Origin: Lepisosteus oculatus
Lineage: Eukaryota; Chordata; Actinopteri; Semionotiformes; Lepisosteidae
Length of the DNA: 64,000 bases
Direction: 5' to 3'
NCBI RefSeq assembly: GCF_040954835.1
Contig: NC_090704.1
Location: forward strand, 42,412,979-42,476,978
In this document: positions 1 to 13,500 of the stretch, piece after piece
How the letters are laid out: the number at the start of each line of letters is the position of its first letter
Position numbering within the stretch: the first letter of the stretch is position 1
The notes under the pieces: generated by a model
What the model saw: the letters and a program-made list of their open reading frames with translations, nothing else
What the model was told of the DNA's origin: nothing
Database searches by the model: none
Translations under genes and position numbers: made by a program

Positions 1-3000
1 TGTATTGGCATAACACACTGTAAAACCTGAACATCCCAATATTATCAACATTTGCATAAACAAGATCATCGTATAGCACCGGATAACTAATGCAGTAGCT
101 TGTCTAGTATTCCAGTGTCTGGATTTATGTTGCTGGTTCCAGTCTGCTCTTAGTGTAGTCATGTTCTCTGGGTTTTTTTGATCTCCCAGATGTTCTAAAA
201 GCAGCAATATCAGCATTTGAAAAATTGCCTGTACTGACCTTCTCTCAGTTCCTGCTCACTACAACATGGGTGTTGCATTGTTATAAATAATCTGCAGTGT
301 TGTTGGCATGCTATCAAGATTTCTATGATTTTCTAGACAAATGTCAGAAAAGAGTCCCCCAATATACATCAATAAGACATTAGATGCCAGGTTAAAATAA
401 ACGTTGTGAAAAGGAGAAACACCTGGGATCTTGAATGATCCACTCCTAAGAAAATGTTAGGAAGTGTTTGTAAAATTTAATTGAACAGCTCAGAAACAAA
501 TCGTTCTCTTAGTGTATTCTTCATTTCAAAATAGACATGAGCGTATAATGAAAGTGCCCTGAATTAATTTCTGAATTAAAAACAATTCTCATGAGCAACA
601 TTTAAGACAAGCACTGTTCATGAATTACCTTGAATTGTTGATGAATATTTTCATAGTTCCACGATATGTATGGAGACTAAGTGAGGGTGAAAAGCAGCAG
701 TCAATAAAATGGACGTACACTTGAATTTTAAAATGTATAAAAAAATAACGAAGTGTTATAATATTCAGAAATAAAAATGCAGAACTATTTGTTAAAATTG
801 AAAAATTTAAGCGCACATTTCAATTCATATTACTTTTATTATTTTTTCAATGTACTGTATGTAGAATTATAATTGAGTTATTTTAATGCTTCTGTTTTAT
901 TTAATATAAGTAAAACATAAGGCATTAAACATATCTGGTTTGAGGTCATATAAAACAAAGCAGAGGTGCTTTCCCTTCCTGTTTTGCAATGCAGAAATTT
1001 AATAGTGGCACTTTGACAAAATGATGTAAAAGCAAACATTTGCTCCCCTGGAATCTTGGAATCACAGCTGCTTTGCATTGTGCTTGGCCTCTGTGTAGTT
1101 TTCTAATTTCTCAGTTACGATATATGAATTAATCATAACTATGAAACAGTCCAGACACAGCATTAACGCTATATGTGGACCTACACATATGTGCAAACAA
1201 AAAAGGTTTTATCCTGTTACAACAATAGATTTCATGATACCTGTAAGAAAAACATTAAGATTAACTCTTAATTCATTTAATTAATCTGGGTTCTTGGTAC
1301 CAGTTCCCATCTCACAAGTGAATGATCTCTCCAGAAAAGCACGTCTTGTCATCGCCGATTCTCAGTGTGTAGAGTGGAGACAGCAGGAGATGCTGTTCTT
1401 GTTTCAGCAGTGTCAGTGGTGCTGTGTCACAGCTGCACCTCAGTTCTCCTGGTAATCAGCAGAGCCTGGCTGGGAGACTAGAGCAGACCCCCAGAAGGGA
1501 TTATTACTTGCCCACAGGACACCTCATACCAGCTCTTTGTCTTTGTGATATGGTAAATGGCTCCCCTGGTGTTGTCTGGGAATTTCTTTTTCTTTCATCT
1601 TTTGATATTCCATTAACGTTAGACACAGATAATGCTTCTTTTATCGCCCCAGGGCACACAACTACAGAAGACATCGCTGGCCACACAGAGACACTTGATT
1701 TTTATCCGTTTTGTCTGACATTAAAGTAAGTGCCTATTCAATCAAAATGGATTAGTCATGAACAGTCTAATGTGCAGTAGAAGTACAGTATTAAAGGATT
1801 AACAGGTGTACCTACAATTTTGTTCACTCAAAGCTGGTCAATAAGGATGCTTGACCTAGAGTATTTTATAAGTAGACATGACAGTGTATATATTTTATTA
1901 TGGATTCTGAATTTAAAAAAGTTACACATTATATAAGGTTGGAGTTTGTACAGCCAACCGGGAGATTTGGCAGTGAAGTACTATATATCAGGTTTTTGAA
2001 TGGCAGATTCCTAGTCCTTCATCCCAGAATAGGCTCCTTTGTTCTTTTCCCCGTTTCTTTTCTCTCTTCCCCCCTGCCTCCTTCGCTCCACCCCTGTGTT
2101 TTTCTCTCCTGCGTCCCTGGGCTTTCTTCTCTCTTCCCCTCCCTCTTTTTTCTTTCTGTGAGCTGAGCTCCTCCTTTGATTCCTCCTGAAGGCACCCCCC
2201 ACCCCAGTGCCCAGTAGAGGGAACTTTGCTGGGGGAAAAACTGCTAAAGGTGCTGTAGCACAGAACAACAGCTAACACCAGAATGAGGACCGCGTCGAAT
2301 TCTTTATTTGCGGGAACAAGCCTGCTACAAGTTTTTAAGTCTGCTTCCTTTTTTTTTTCCTTAAGGGCATATTGGAGTGGTGCATATTATGACTTCTGTA
2401 TTTTGAAATTTTATGGCCGATTTTCTACATGCAGTAAGGTACTTTTGGAGTTTTACCACTTGCTGAGTTGATCTATTCCATTGCTCCACGTTTAATAATA
2501 ACTGTTCTGTGTCCAGCCTTTCATTTATAGTTTTCTTTGTCTCTCATGCTCGTTTCCTCTTTTGCTGTCTCCCATGTGATAAGAACCCCCCTCCCTCCCA
2601 CACACACACACTCGCACATAGACCTCAGTGCTTAGGAATCACAAGACTCAAGTGCAGTGTTTCAGCGGGCTGTCACATGCTACTTAATTCAAACGGACTG
2701 TGATAATTCCTCCTTTCAGTCATCCCTTTGCCTGGGCACCCAGGAACCAGGAAGTTGCCATGGAAACCCTTCACCTCTGCCAGGGGGCTGTAACCACTGG
2801 TCTTACCCCCCCATCCCCCACTGAAGCTTCCCAGAAATCACTATTCGCTTCACCTAGAGTGACAGCACAGCTTGGACAAGGGAACACTACTGGGGTTTAC
2901 TAATCTGAGCCCATTGATGAATCGGTGCTGTTGTGCAAGATGCTGTGCTTTTAATAATGCCACCGCTTCTGCCTAGAAAGTAAATTAAGTTATGCAGGGC

Positions 3001-4391
3001 TCTAGCCATTTGGTAATGGAGAGGCATCTAAGATAGTGCAATCGATCAGTGTTGTGGCTGTTTTCAAAAGCAACATGGGGAATTTTCCACAGTACTCTCC
3101 ATCAAGCTACTCATTGTCAATTCTACGGCTGTTTATAAAAAAATCACTGTGGTAAACTACAAACAAAATGTCAAATTAGCTGAAAGGCTTAATTTGTTGG
3201 TATAGAAATAGGTAATAAAAGTAAACTGTACTTTTTATTTTTTATTCCTAAACCACAGAATGCCCATATCGAGCTAGTGTGTGCTCATTCATACTGGCTC
3301 AGTGGCTGCAAGATGTTCATTACCCCACAGATGGAGCAGGAACAGAAGGATTAAGAGTCTCTTGTCTTGGGCTGCGGAAGGGATAATCCTGAGATGCAAA
3401 ACCCAGGGAGTTAGGACTTTGCACACTCCCTCCCTGTCTCCCAGGATGAATCACTGTTAAATGATTTGGATCCAATGAAGAACTCTTTGTTCCGGATCTT
3501 TTAAAGTGGAAGTGCAGCTTGTGTCTTGCTGACTGGCATCAAGCCGAGAATCCCTGGGTGGGGCAGTTCAAGTTTAAGGCCTGATAGACCACGTACTGTA
3601 TAGGATTTGAGCTTAGCTTGGCTTTGTGTATGGTCTTATAAGGACAAAAGTACTACCAGCATTTTAACTTCCAAACCTGTGTGAATGATAATATCTGAAA
3701 TCCCGTAAAAGGGAGAGGTCTTGGCAGTTGAGTGTGAATGCATTTGACTGCTAGAGGACTTGCCACGAGGTCCAAGCCTGGGTGTTAAGAAGTGTGCTGC
3801 TCAGTAGCGGAAGTGTGCTGTCAATACTGTGACAGTGCCAGGAAGGTCTTTGTAGATGCCATTCACTCCTACTGGAAATGATGCATTTACACAGGCCTCA
3901 GTTTTTACTGTCACAGACCCTGCTCCTTTGAGATGACTCAGGTCAGCGTATCACATAGTCATCCAGATATTTTTCTTTCCTCTGAGCACCATTACTCCCA
4001 CATTCATCTGATGACCCAGGAGCTACTAAAGCAAAGACGAAGATACCAGCTAAGCTCACATGTTTCAAGGAGGGACAGCAGCTGGATGTTATACTGCTCC
4101 TTTCTGATGTTGGTGAAGGCCAGGGCAGCCTTCTAGTCCATCCTGTAATTCTGTCGAGCATCCCACAGCAGAAGAAGAATTGTAAGCCCGGTTTGTTGTG
4201 CTGCATTTTTGTTACATCAAGATAGGCCTGATGTCTTGCATGGAGCTGCCCTAAAGTTCTCATAAGAGCACAAAAAGGTTACAAGTGAGAGGAAGCTATG
4301 TGGCCCATCTAGCCCTCTCTTTTGATCTCCTTTACTCTTGTGTACTCCCTATCTCACTGTTCTCTTTCTCTCTTTCTCCCGCCCTCTCCAG
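1..4391 (+). other. TTYH2: TTYH2 intron 1 (3' part)
   Basis: I see no exon here. TTYH2 exon 1 should encode about 43 residues with a conserved APWW-type motif, and I found no such block, so it lies upstream. The content is AT-rich unique-looking sequence, a C/T-rich tract (about 2040-2160) and several short reading frames without family resemblance. Near 4262-4320 a stretch resembles a tail commonly seen in fish interspersed repeats. Confidence 0.75.
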
Positions 4392-4564
4392 TCTTTGATA
4401 TTCTTGGTCTGTGTGGCGGCAGCAGGCCTGGGGCTCAACCTGCTCTTCCTGGCCATCTACCTGAGCTGCCTGTGCTGCTGCCGCAAGGAGGAGGAGGAAG
4501 AGACCAAGAGGCCCAACTCCTGCTGTGTCACCTGGACGGCCGTCACCGCTGGCTTGATCTGCTG
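4392..4564 (+). CDS. TTYH2: TTYH2 exon 2 (first and second membrane segments)
   Basis: The exon follows a pyrimidine-rich tract ending in AG at 4390-4391 and stops before GTAAGA. It is read from the first base and leaves two bases over. It encodes a long hydrophobic helix starting SLIFLVCVAAAGLGLNLLFL, a Cys-rich and Glu-rich cytoplasmic turn, and the start of the next helix (TWTAVTAGLIC). The matching human segment begins at residue 44. Confidence 0.93.
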
Positions 4565-7500
4565 GTAAGAGGATGACAAATGAGAGCAGCCTACTCGTCC
4601 CATCCCAGTGACTGTTCTAACGGAACTTGGAAGTGGTGCTGTTCAGGGACCTTACTCATGCTGTAGTCAGTGTTCTACAAAATTCAGACTTTCAGCTCTG
4701 CGACTTTACTGGGCTGCAGAGCCAGAAAAGTCTCCGACTTGAGGCTTTAAAACTCAAGATTGTCCTTGACTTGATTTTATTCTTGTTTCTCTGTGCTTAA
4801 GGATGCCAGCCCTACAAGTCTCCTGAGCTATGAAGGGATTTGCAGAGTAATCTGGTCCTGGGAATCACTTTGATTAGATTTAAGGCTTTCAGATATTTAA
4901 ATAGAGATTGATGTTAAGGAGCTGTTTATGTGGTAGAGGAGATACAGTAGGTGCTTCCTGACAGCTCTCACCTGTCTTCTTTTTGTACACGTGTATTTCT
5001 GCTGTCTAGGATTTCCTGACTATTGTACTACTGAACAGGAGGTCAGCACTGGTCATGTAATAACACAAAAACAGGAAAGGGAGATCTTTAGTATCTAAAG
5101 CAGTATGTTTATTCAGCAGGGTTGTATGCTGAATAGTCACTGAGAGGCTGTCATGCCAGGTGAATTAGTCTTGCTAAATTCAAATTCCCTCTGAATGCAA
5201 ATACCTCAAAAGAGAGATATACAAACAGGACTTATCTAGCTCTTGAATGCCCAGACTTTACCCTTGTTGTCCTTGTTGATATAATTGTGAGCGTTGATGT
5301 TCGGTAACTTGTTTTTTTTTTCCATTTAGTATTTAACATGCTTTGAAAGGACTAACCCAGCTAGCGAATGACACGTTACTGAATTAAAAAGTCAAATTAA
5401 GGAACCTCTGGAAGGATTGATTTAGACAGTGGTGGAGCCTGCGTACAAAGATGAGTTAATTCAAAAGAAATAAGCTAAGGCTATGCACTTTTAAAAGCTC
5501 GCTGTTTAGCTTGCAACTTTTGTTATTCAGTGGTGCATCAATCTACAGTATGTGACTGAAAAACAAATTAGGTGTAGCAAAAGGAGCAAACGCAGGGGTA
5601 AACTGTAAAACCAAATCTGTAAAGTGCATGCTACCAGTGTTACAAGGAAAAGAATCTGGGGTATTAATGTAACTGACTGATAAGAGAGCATTCTTGAAGA
5701 ATGGTCAAGACGCACATCTGTGAATGTCCACCACGTGTCAAAGTCAAACTGAATTTTTGGCATTAAGATAAATTATATCAGCATGGAGATCAGTATCGGA
5801 GTGGAGGAGGAACTGAACATTGATTATATTAATTCATAATGCAAATAAAAAGAACAAATGATAGCTACATAATGCTTGATTGAATTGAAAAAGAATCTTC
5901 TTAATCTCGTGACAGTCAGCTTAGTGAGCTGGCTGATTGAGTTAAAGCCCTATTAACATTCCAGTTTGAGACAAGGCTCATTGTAGTGTTAAGTGCATTG
6001 GCGTGATGCTGTTTAACTGGGAATCTCATAACCCTTTGCAGGCTGAAGCTGTGACACTGTTATGTAATATGCCTGTGCACAGAGACTCATATGTCCTCAT
6101 CTTTTGCAGCCCACTTCCTTCAATGCAGTGAAGCACGTTTAGTGCAATGATTACAGTACAAAATTATGTCTCGGTAACAAATGAGGAACCTGCACTTTTT
6201 CTTCCCCTCATTTTCAACTTTCACTGCTGATGAAGGGGATTTAATCATTTTGTGCTTCTCTTGGCAGCTGAAATGTGAATGCTGCACTGGCTTACTTCTG
6301 CCATTCGCCAAGCTGTCCTGCAGTGGCTTTGAGGTTTTGAATTAAATCGCTCTGCCTGATTGTTTATTTGTTTATGGCCTTCTTAGTGGTGCCTCATAGT
6401 CAGGAGAAAGAGAGAGAAATGTCACAATTTTAAAATTCTTAGTGAATGAACCTAAAGGAGAGGTTACTGCCTCTTCAGTGTTGCATTGTGCTGCACAGGA
6501 TGTTCTTCAAGCTGTGCCTATGATGCAACTTGTACCTGTGCTTCTGCAATTAAGGAGGTTTCCGTTAAGCCTTTTGACTTGAGAGCTGGGTTTTGGATAA
6601 GAGAACTTGAATCGGCACCAACAACAGGCCAACACGGGATCAGACTTCCATTCCTCTCCCTCTACAAAATGGAGTAAAGGCTGGACCTCAATGAGATACT
6701 CCAAGAAAAACATAAAATTGTTTAATTCAGATAAAAACTAGTTATATAGTTAGATTTCCTTGCATAAGGAAAATATTTACAACATGCGTACTGTATGTTT
6801 AAAAGCATGTTAAAAGAAAACTAGAGAATAAGGCAAATGTAGTGTGAGGTGTTATATCTTGACACTAAGGGTCATGTTGTGTTATGATGAGCTATCAAGA
6901 TCTAAATTTTAAATTCATACTGCAGCTGTGATTTGAAGGGAAATAAAAGCCTTGAGGTTGGATGAAGACAGTTTTCTTGGAAATGGGCCTTGTTTTTTTT
7001 TTTAAACTGGCCCTTTAGCATTTTCTACTAAAGTAGACCTCAGTACAGTATCTCAGTTCCATTTTATGTGACCCTGAAGTCACAGCAGGGGGCTCATTAG
7101 CTTTCATTGTGTCTCTCAGCGGAGGTTTTTGGAATAAAAGCCGTGTCTGAGGTTTTTTATCTTTCCATAAACTCAAGCACTCCCAGCAGGGTGAGGCGCA
7201 GCATTTTCTAAATGAAGGTGGAGTTTATACCCCATTTTGTCCGTTTCCCAGTCTTACTGTTTGCATCAGGGTTTTAAATAACCACTGTGAACTGAACTAT
7301 GTGCAGTAGTGCTGCAATTTTAACAGGATGTTTGTGCAAAAGGCATTCCTTTCTGTTTTGGAGAATGACATCCTAGTAAGAGCAGCTGAAAGCACTTTGC
7401 AGGTTTAAGAAAACTGGATCTACTGACATTTTAGAATTGCACAAAAGTGGATCTAACATTTACCAACAGCCCATCTTCTCTTTGTCCCTTGCCCCATGGG

Positions 7501-10500
7501 AAGAGAAGGTCCTATTAACTGAATTAGCTGAGACAAGGGGATTAGTACCCCTCTGAAATGTATGTATTTTTTAAAATATTTTGTGTCTGAGTGGTTTTGG
7601 AATCCATTGACAATACAGTGATTAATACAGTATGTTTTTCATTTGATCATGTTCCATCCATAGGTGTCAGTTCAGCTTTCCTCTGTAAAACATTACTCTG
7701 AGGAGCATAAAGCTGTTTGTATGGAAAAAGAAGATGGAGTTGGAGCCAGGCCACAATCTGGCATCTTTCTGTTGCCAAAACAAGACTGTATTCTAGCCTA
7801 GAGCTTTACTGAGTGAATGAAACAGGCCTGCCCGATTAGAGCAGACATAGTTGATCTTGCATCTTTTACTGGTCGAGTAATGACTGGACAGTAGGGACAT
7901 TCTGAAATATAACAGTACTGATAATATCATACCATTTGTTCAGAAAGGACAATTGTGTGCATTATGAAAGGCATTGATAATCATTTAAAATCATTGACTC
8001 ACCCTCTAAATCTCTATCTACAGTGTGAACAGTATATGGCCTTTTGTTGATTCCCAGTGACCAGATCCACTCTAGATAGGCCAGGATATTAAGGTGGAGT
8101 GCAGGCCCAGATGCATCCCTCATGGGACCCAGTATTTGGAGAAAAACTCATGCCACACGGAAACAATGAAACCACCATGCTAACATGCTGCATGCCCCCC
8201 TCAGTGCAGACGTCATGATTCTCTTGACAGCATGTTACAGGCTTTCTTCTGAGGAAGCAGCCTAGTCAGAGTAACCACTTATCACGTCTTGAATTCCTAG
8301 AGGTTAGAGAAAGGTTAGCGCCTGATGATTTTATGAAATCCACCGGACACTCTAAAAATTACTCTAAAATCTTTTCCAGTTAATTATGACTACATGGGAT
8401 GCTTTGTTCATTGCAGTATATTTCCGAGTTAAATAAAAAATGCTTCGTCTTTAATAATTGAGTTTCTTCGAAGCTGTCTTGCGGCTCCATTTTCAACATC
8501 TTTTTTTCCGTATTGGTTATGTTCAGCTTAAACTGAACATGGAACAGGGTGTTTCCTTGGAATATTTTGGAGGATACTTCAGATGCACAAGCTTAGAGTT
8601 CAGGATGTTTGTAACCGCAGTGATCCATTTAGTAACAATAGCTTGGTATGCAATAAGCATCTCAATAATAAGCTAGCTCAGTTCTGAGGTTCAGTTATCC
8701 CATGGAGTGTTCCTCTAGCCCTTGCTGTTATTCATCAGGATATTTAGACTAAATGCTTGTTTGGACAGATTCCTGAGGTTTGTGTGCTTAACATTTAAAA
8801 CAGACTACACTTGACCAGATGCTACCTAGTATCTGGTCTGCAATAAAGCCAGAATTCCTAGGAGAGGCTAATTGTAATCTAGCAGGTGCACAGTAGATTA
8901 GGGTCAGATGGGCTGTGTTAATCACAGCATAGATTCAGGTCAGACTCGGGTATGACTTGGCGTGATCCTGGTCAGATCTCCCTGAAATAGAAGAGGATAG
9001 AACATGTGCATGTGTTTCTGCTGGATTGGACAAGTGCACCGCTTCCTGGGTAGTCCAGAAGGGAGTCATCAACAAAGTAATGAGCCTAATTTGATTACAA
9101 AGCAGTAGCAGCCGGCAACTTTGACAGACACCCTGATTGGCACCTCTGCCAGCACGCCAGCTGTGCACACTGTGCTCATCATGCGCAGAGCGTGATTCAC
9201 CGTCATTAGCAAACTGTTTTCTGCTCATCAGAAGGGAGGAGCCGTCATTGTGTTTGACATTCTGGCTTCTAAGGGGTTTGCTTATGGCAATATCGATGCA
9301 AGGAAGGTCCTGAGAGCACATAAAACTCACACTAATGCGCAGAAAGGCAGTTAGGGCTGTCAGACGTGGACTAATAGGTAGGATTTTGCCTGGAATCCAT
9401 CATTTTTATTTGCTCTTAGAGGGGAACAGGGATGTTACACTCCAGGTCTCCTTGTAAATCTTTAGTTAGCATTCTGTGTTGCTCATGTAATGTATTGTCT
9501 TTAGGAATCCACTGAAAATAACTTCCGTGTTTTTACTTCTAAGCCCTAGGCCCATACATACTGTAGCTGAAATGCTTTCAAAACGAGTTTTCTTGGACAG
9601 ATTTCAAGAACAATTAAGAAGAGAGCGCCTTAATGTGCACTTTATATACCAGACCTTGGGTTTTGCTTTAACCAGTGTCTTTTAATACAGTATACTTTAA
9701 GGTCTCAAACAACAAGTACTGTATATTAGTATGTGTATCTTTTAACAGCACAAACTTTAATTGCATTGTGCTGTGCTGTAGTTGCTCTAGTATTTTCATT
9801 TATGAATAAAGCCCATTTAGTCACCCCTAAAGTAATGTTTAATGAAAAACACATTTATTTGATTTGTTTCCCACATCTGTACTGTCTCTTGACTGAGTGA
9901 CAACTTCAAACTTTTCCGATTAAAAATCTCTTATTGTTACATAAAGCAGGTTCGACACATATTGTGCTCTGGAGCAAAAGGCTGTGAAAATTCCCGTTGT
10001 GTGTTCATGTGTGTTTTTTAAAGTGTCAGACCCACAGTGTGGTTTCTTAAAGAGAAATCTAAAGCACTCTGATTTTTTAAAGTTTAGAAAATCTTATTAT
10101 TCACAGCATGCCAGTGAGTTAGTTGTAGGACTTTAAAAGTGAATATTTTAAGTGTTGAGCCAATGATGAAAAGTAATAAAATTGTAGTTGGTGAAATAAT
10201 AACACAAACTGGAATGGACTACTGAGGTGCATCACTGTTCTTTCATAGATATGAGAATAGATTCAGTGTCCTGCCTTTTCGGACCCTTTCGTCTGAGTGC
10301 TTTGTTGTTGTATTTGATATGAGGACACTACAATGCCTACAAGCGATGTATGAGTCCTTTATAAAGAGCTCTGCCAATGCAGTTTGCAAGGTAGGGTATA
10401 AGCTCTATCAGAAGGCTATTGAGGCTTTGATATGGTTGATTAGCATTAATGTCTATTTCTCTTTTACGGAGTGTCATGCCACTGTGATGATGCAAATGCC

Positions 10501-13500
10501 TTAATCCCCTAGCTGTCTCAGCTTTGACCCTGCTGGGGACACGCACAGAGCAACAGTGCCTAAGGAAATTAAAGGAGTTTGGGGAATTTGCTTTAGGGAA
10601 AATATCTGTATAAGGTAGGGTAGGATGAATATCCTTGGAGCTGTACCAAAGAATATGCCTTTTACAAAACTTTAGTCAGTAAATATTTTATAACTCTGCA
10701 TCCCAGCAATAGGCAGCTAAACCATTCAGTTAAATTGTTTTACTACAAAATAAATCTAGGCTAATGTAAATCAAAGAAAACCGTGGCTAAGGCAATTTCT
10801 GTCTTGAAACTGGTCATCATCGCTATTAATTCATGTTTTCTTCCTTCCTGCGTTACCTGTTCCTGCTCCTAATCTTGTCATTTGAAAGCATTGCATTCAT
10901 TTGCCACATACCTGTCATTTGAAGTGGGGTGTATGTTTTTACCCCTTTGAAAGCATCCCAAAAATGTTCTGGCAAAGTGTAGACTTCCATGCATAAACTA
11001 ACCATACTAATACAAAAGTTCTGCCGATGACTAAATTCCCCTCTGCAGAATATCTTCCAGTTTCATGTTTTAGAAGGACATTCCTTGCATTTTAAAGAAG
11101 CCTTCAGCTGTGTAAAGATTTGGTTGCTGCACAACAATCTCTTTTATTTTTTCATCCAGATTAGTCTCCTAAGTTTTCTCATTTTTTCCTGCCTGATCTA
11201 AATATAGAAAGATGAAAGCCTTTTGTCACGGTCTGTGTTCAGCTTTTCTTCAAGTGCAAAGTGAAGTGTGATTTTGAGGATGTTAATGCAGCACTCGTAG
11301 CCTCCAGGTACAAGGCTTAAAGATGCTGGTCTTTGCCATCTATCACAAACTCCACAAGCACAGAGACTGCGTCAGTCTTTGGTGCCCGCTGTGGGCCATT
11401 GGAAGGCTCTTATTGAGGACTTATGTAACTTGTGTGTTGCTGGGTCACATTTGGTCAAATGCACCATCAAATAAATGCCAGGGCAGTCTTCTAACAAGAC
11501 TAATGAGACAGGCGGAGTGGTTGCGCTGTGGCTAAGGTTAAGGTTACCAGTTCAAATCCCATGGCCTGCAGAGGAATCCTACTCTGTTGGGCCCCTGAGC
11601 AAAGGCCCTTAGCCCCAGCTGCTACAGGGGCGCTGTATAAGTGGCTGACCCTGCGCTCTGACCCCAAGCTTCTCTCTTCCTATCTCTGTGCCTGTGTGTC
11701 TCGTGGAGAGCAAGTTGGGGTGTGCAAAAAGACAAATTCCTAATGCAAGAAATTGTATATGGGTAATAAAGTGAGCTCTCTCTAATGAAGGAGTAATTCT
11801 CGTTACTGATGGTGCTCATACGGTCATGTTTTCAACGTTAGAAACCATCACGGGATGTGATGCTCTGGGTGCCATTCTGTTTTTTTTCTTCAGCTGAGAT
11901 GCAAAACACCTGAGCTGCAAAAGCTGCAGCATTTGCAGGAGTATTGATAAGCTCCATCATGCAGTGGTTGAAGCTGTGGAGCCTCATTCAGGTGTCAGGA
12001 CTCTCATAAGAACCATAATAAGAGGCAGAGGAGAAAAGTCACACAAAAAGTCACTTGTATGCTCTGGGAGTCTAGACTAAACATTTTGTCCTGATGGAAA
12101 TCCCCACATTTACCATCCTTGGGTGTTACCATCTGTTTTTATTATTACTATGCTGCTTAATTTCTTAGGAGGATGTTTTTATACAGCTGGGTATTTTAGT
12201 GGAGCAATTTGGTTGAAGTGCATTGGTGCTCATGCTCAAATATACAACAGCAGTGTCTCACATGGTTTTTGAACCCATAAATTTTCAAATATGTGTCCAG
12301 CACCCTAACCAATGCTCTACACTGGGGTAAACCATACTCGTTAAAGCAAGTCATTATATTCTAGAAATCTTACTTCTTTGTTTGTGATGTATGTTTTGCG
12401 TGAAAAACGAGTGGATTAAAATAATGAAATCAGTATGTATAGTCCAGTGTCATCATAGTATTTGAATCGCAATCTTTTGTTATGTCTGTAAAGCCCTAAT
12501 TAATACCTTTGCTGTTCTTGAGTATCCCTGCTTAGGTTCTGAGCCATAGTTACACCAATTCCCATTACTATTAAACTGCAAATAACATTAAAATATCTGC
12601 AGAGCGAAGGCTTTGTGTTGAGGCCTGGGAACTAGACCCTTCATCTTCCTTCTGCACCAGTTCCAGCCCCTGTGCTGCATTGGTCCGGTGAATGGAGAAC
12701 AGAGATTACATGCATGCACGCGCTCTCACGCCGGATAATAACTGAAAGTGCCGGGCTCAGATAAAGCGCCGTTTGCATACAGCAGGCAGTGTGGAGAAGA
12801 GTGATAAGCTTCGCTTAGATACTTTGCCAGCCATTCTGTCTGGGACTCAGTCGAGTACGAGGAGAGCAGTAATGAAGGCGATCGGAGTGAATACTAATTT
12901 GACTGAGCAGGACAGGAGCAGTCAGGACCTCATTCGTCTTGATCTGTTTCTGGAAATGGCCAGTTGCAGACCACCAGGCACCTGCACCCCTCATCTGTGC
13001 CACGGTAAATAGTGGGTGGGCTGTTTTGTCGATGATCTCCCACCGGGGCTAACACATGGCCTCTGATAATGTACACTTAAGCTAATTATCAGCAGTGTGG
13101 AGAAGGGACTGGCCCTAGGGAGCTCACTGGATTCTCCTGTTTGTACATGGAAAAAATCCTGACTCTCATTTTGAATTACGATGTTAGAAGCTTGTTAAAG
13201 ACCCAGCAGTCTTTATTGGGCTGTAATGTGGTATCATGCTGTCCCTATGGTACAAAGTGATTTAAAGTTCTTTATTTTCAGCCCTTTTCAGCATAAATGT
13301 GATCTCATTTCCCCTACTCTGTTTTCAGTAGAGAACAGTAGAGAACTTACTGTAATATGTAAGTTCTCTACTGTTAGGCATGTGTAGACTAAATGAATGT
13401 GGAACCCTCTTTAGCACAGAAGTGCCATAAAACTCTTATTTTGATTTAAGGCAAAAATAAAATCGAACAGATGGCAGGCAAGCCCTTCAAGATGTTTCCA

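Noticed and set aside
4262..4320. Stretch similar to a common fish repeat tail
   Set aside because: Resemblance is from memory and short. Not strong enough to list as an element.
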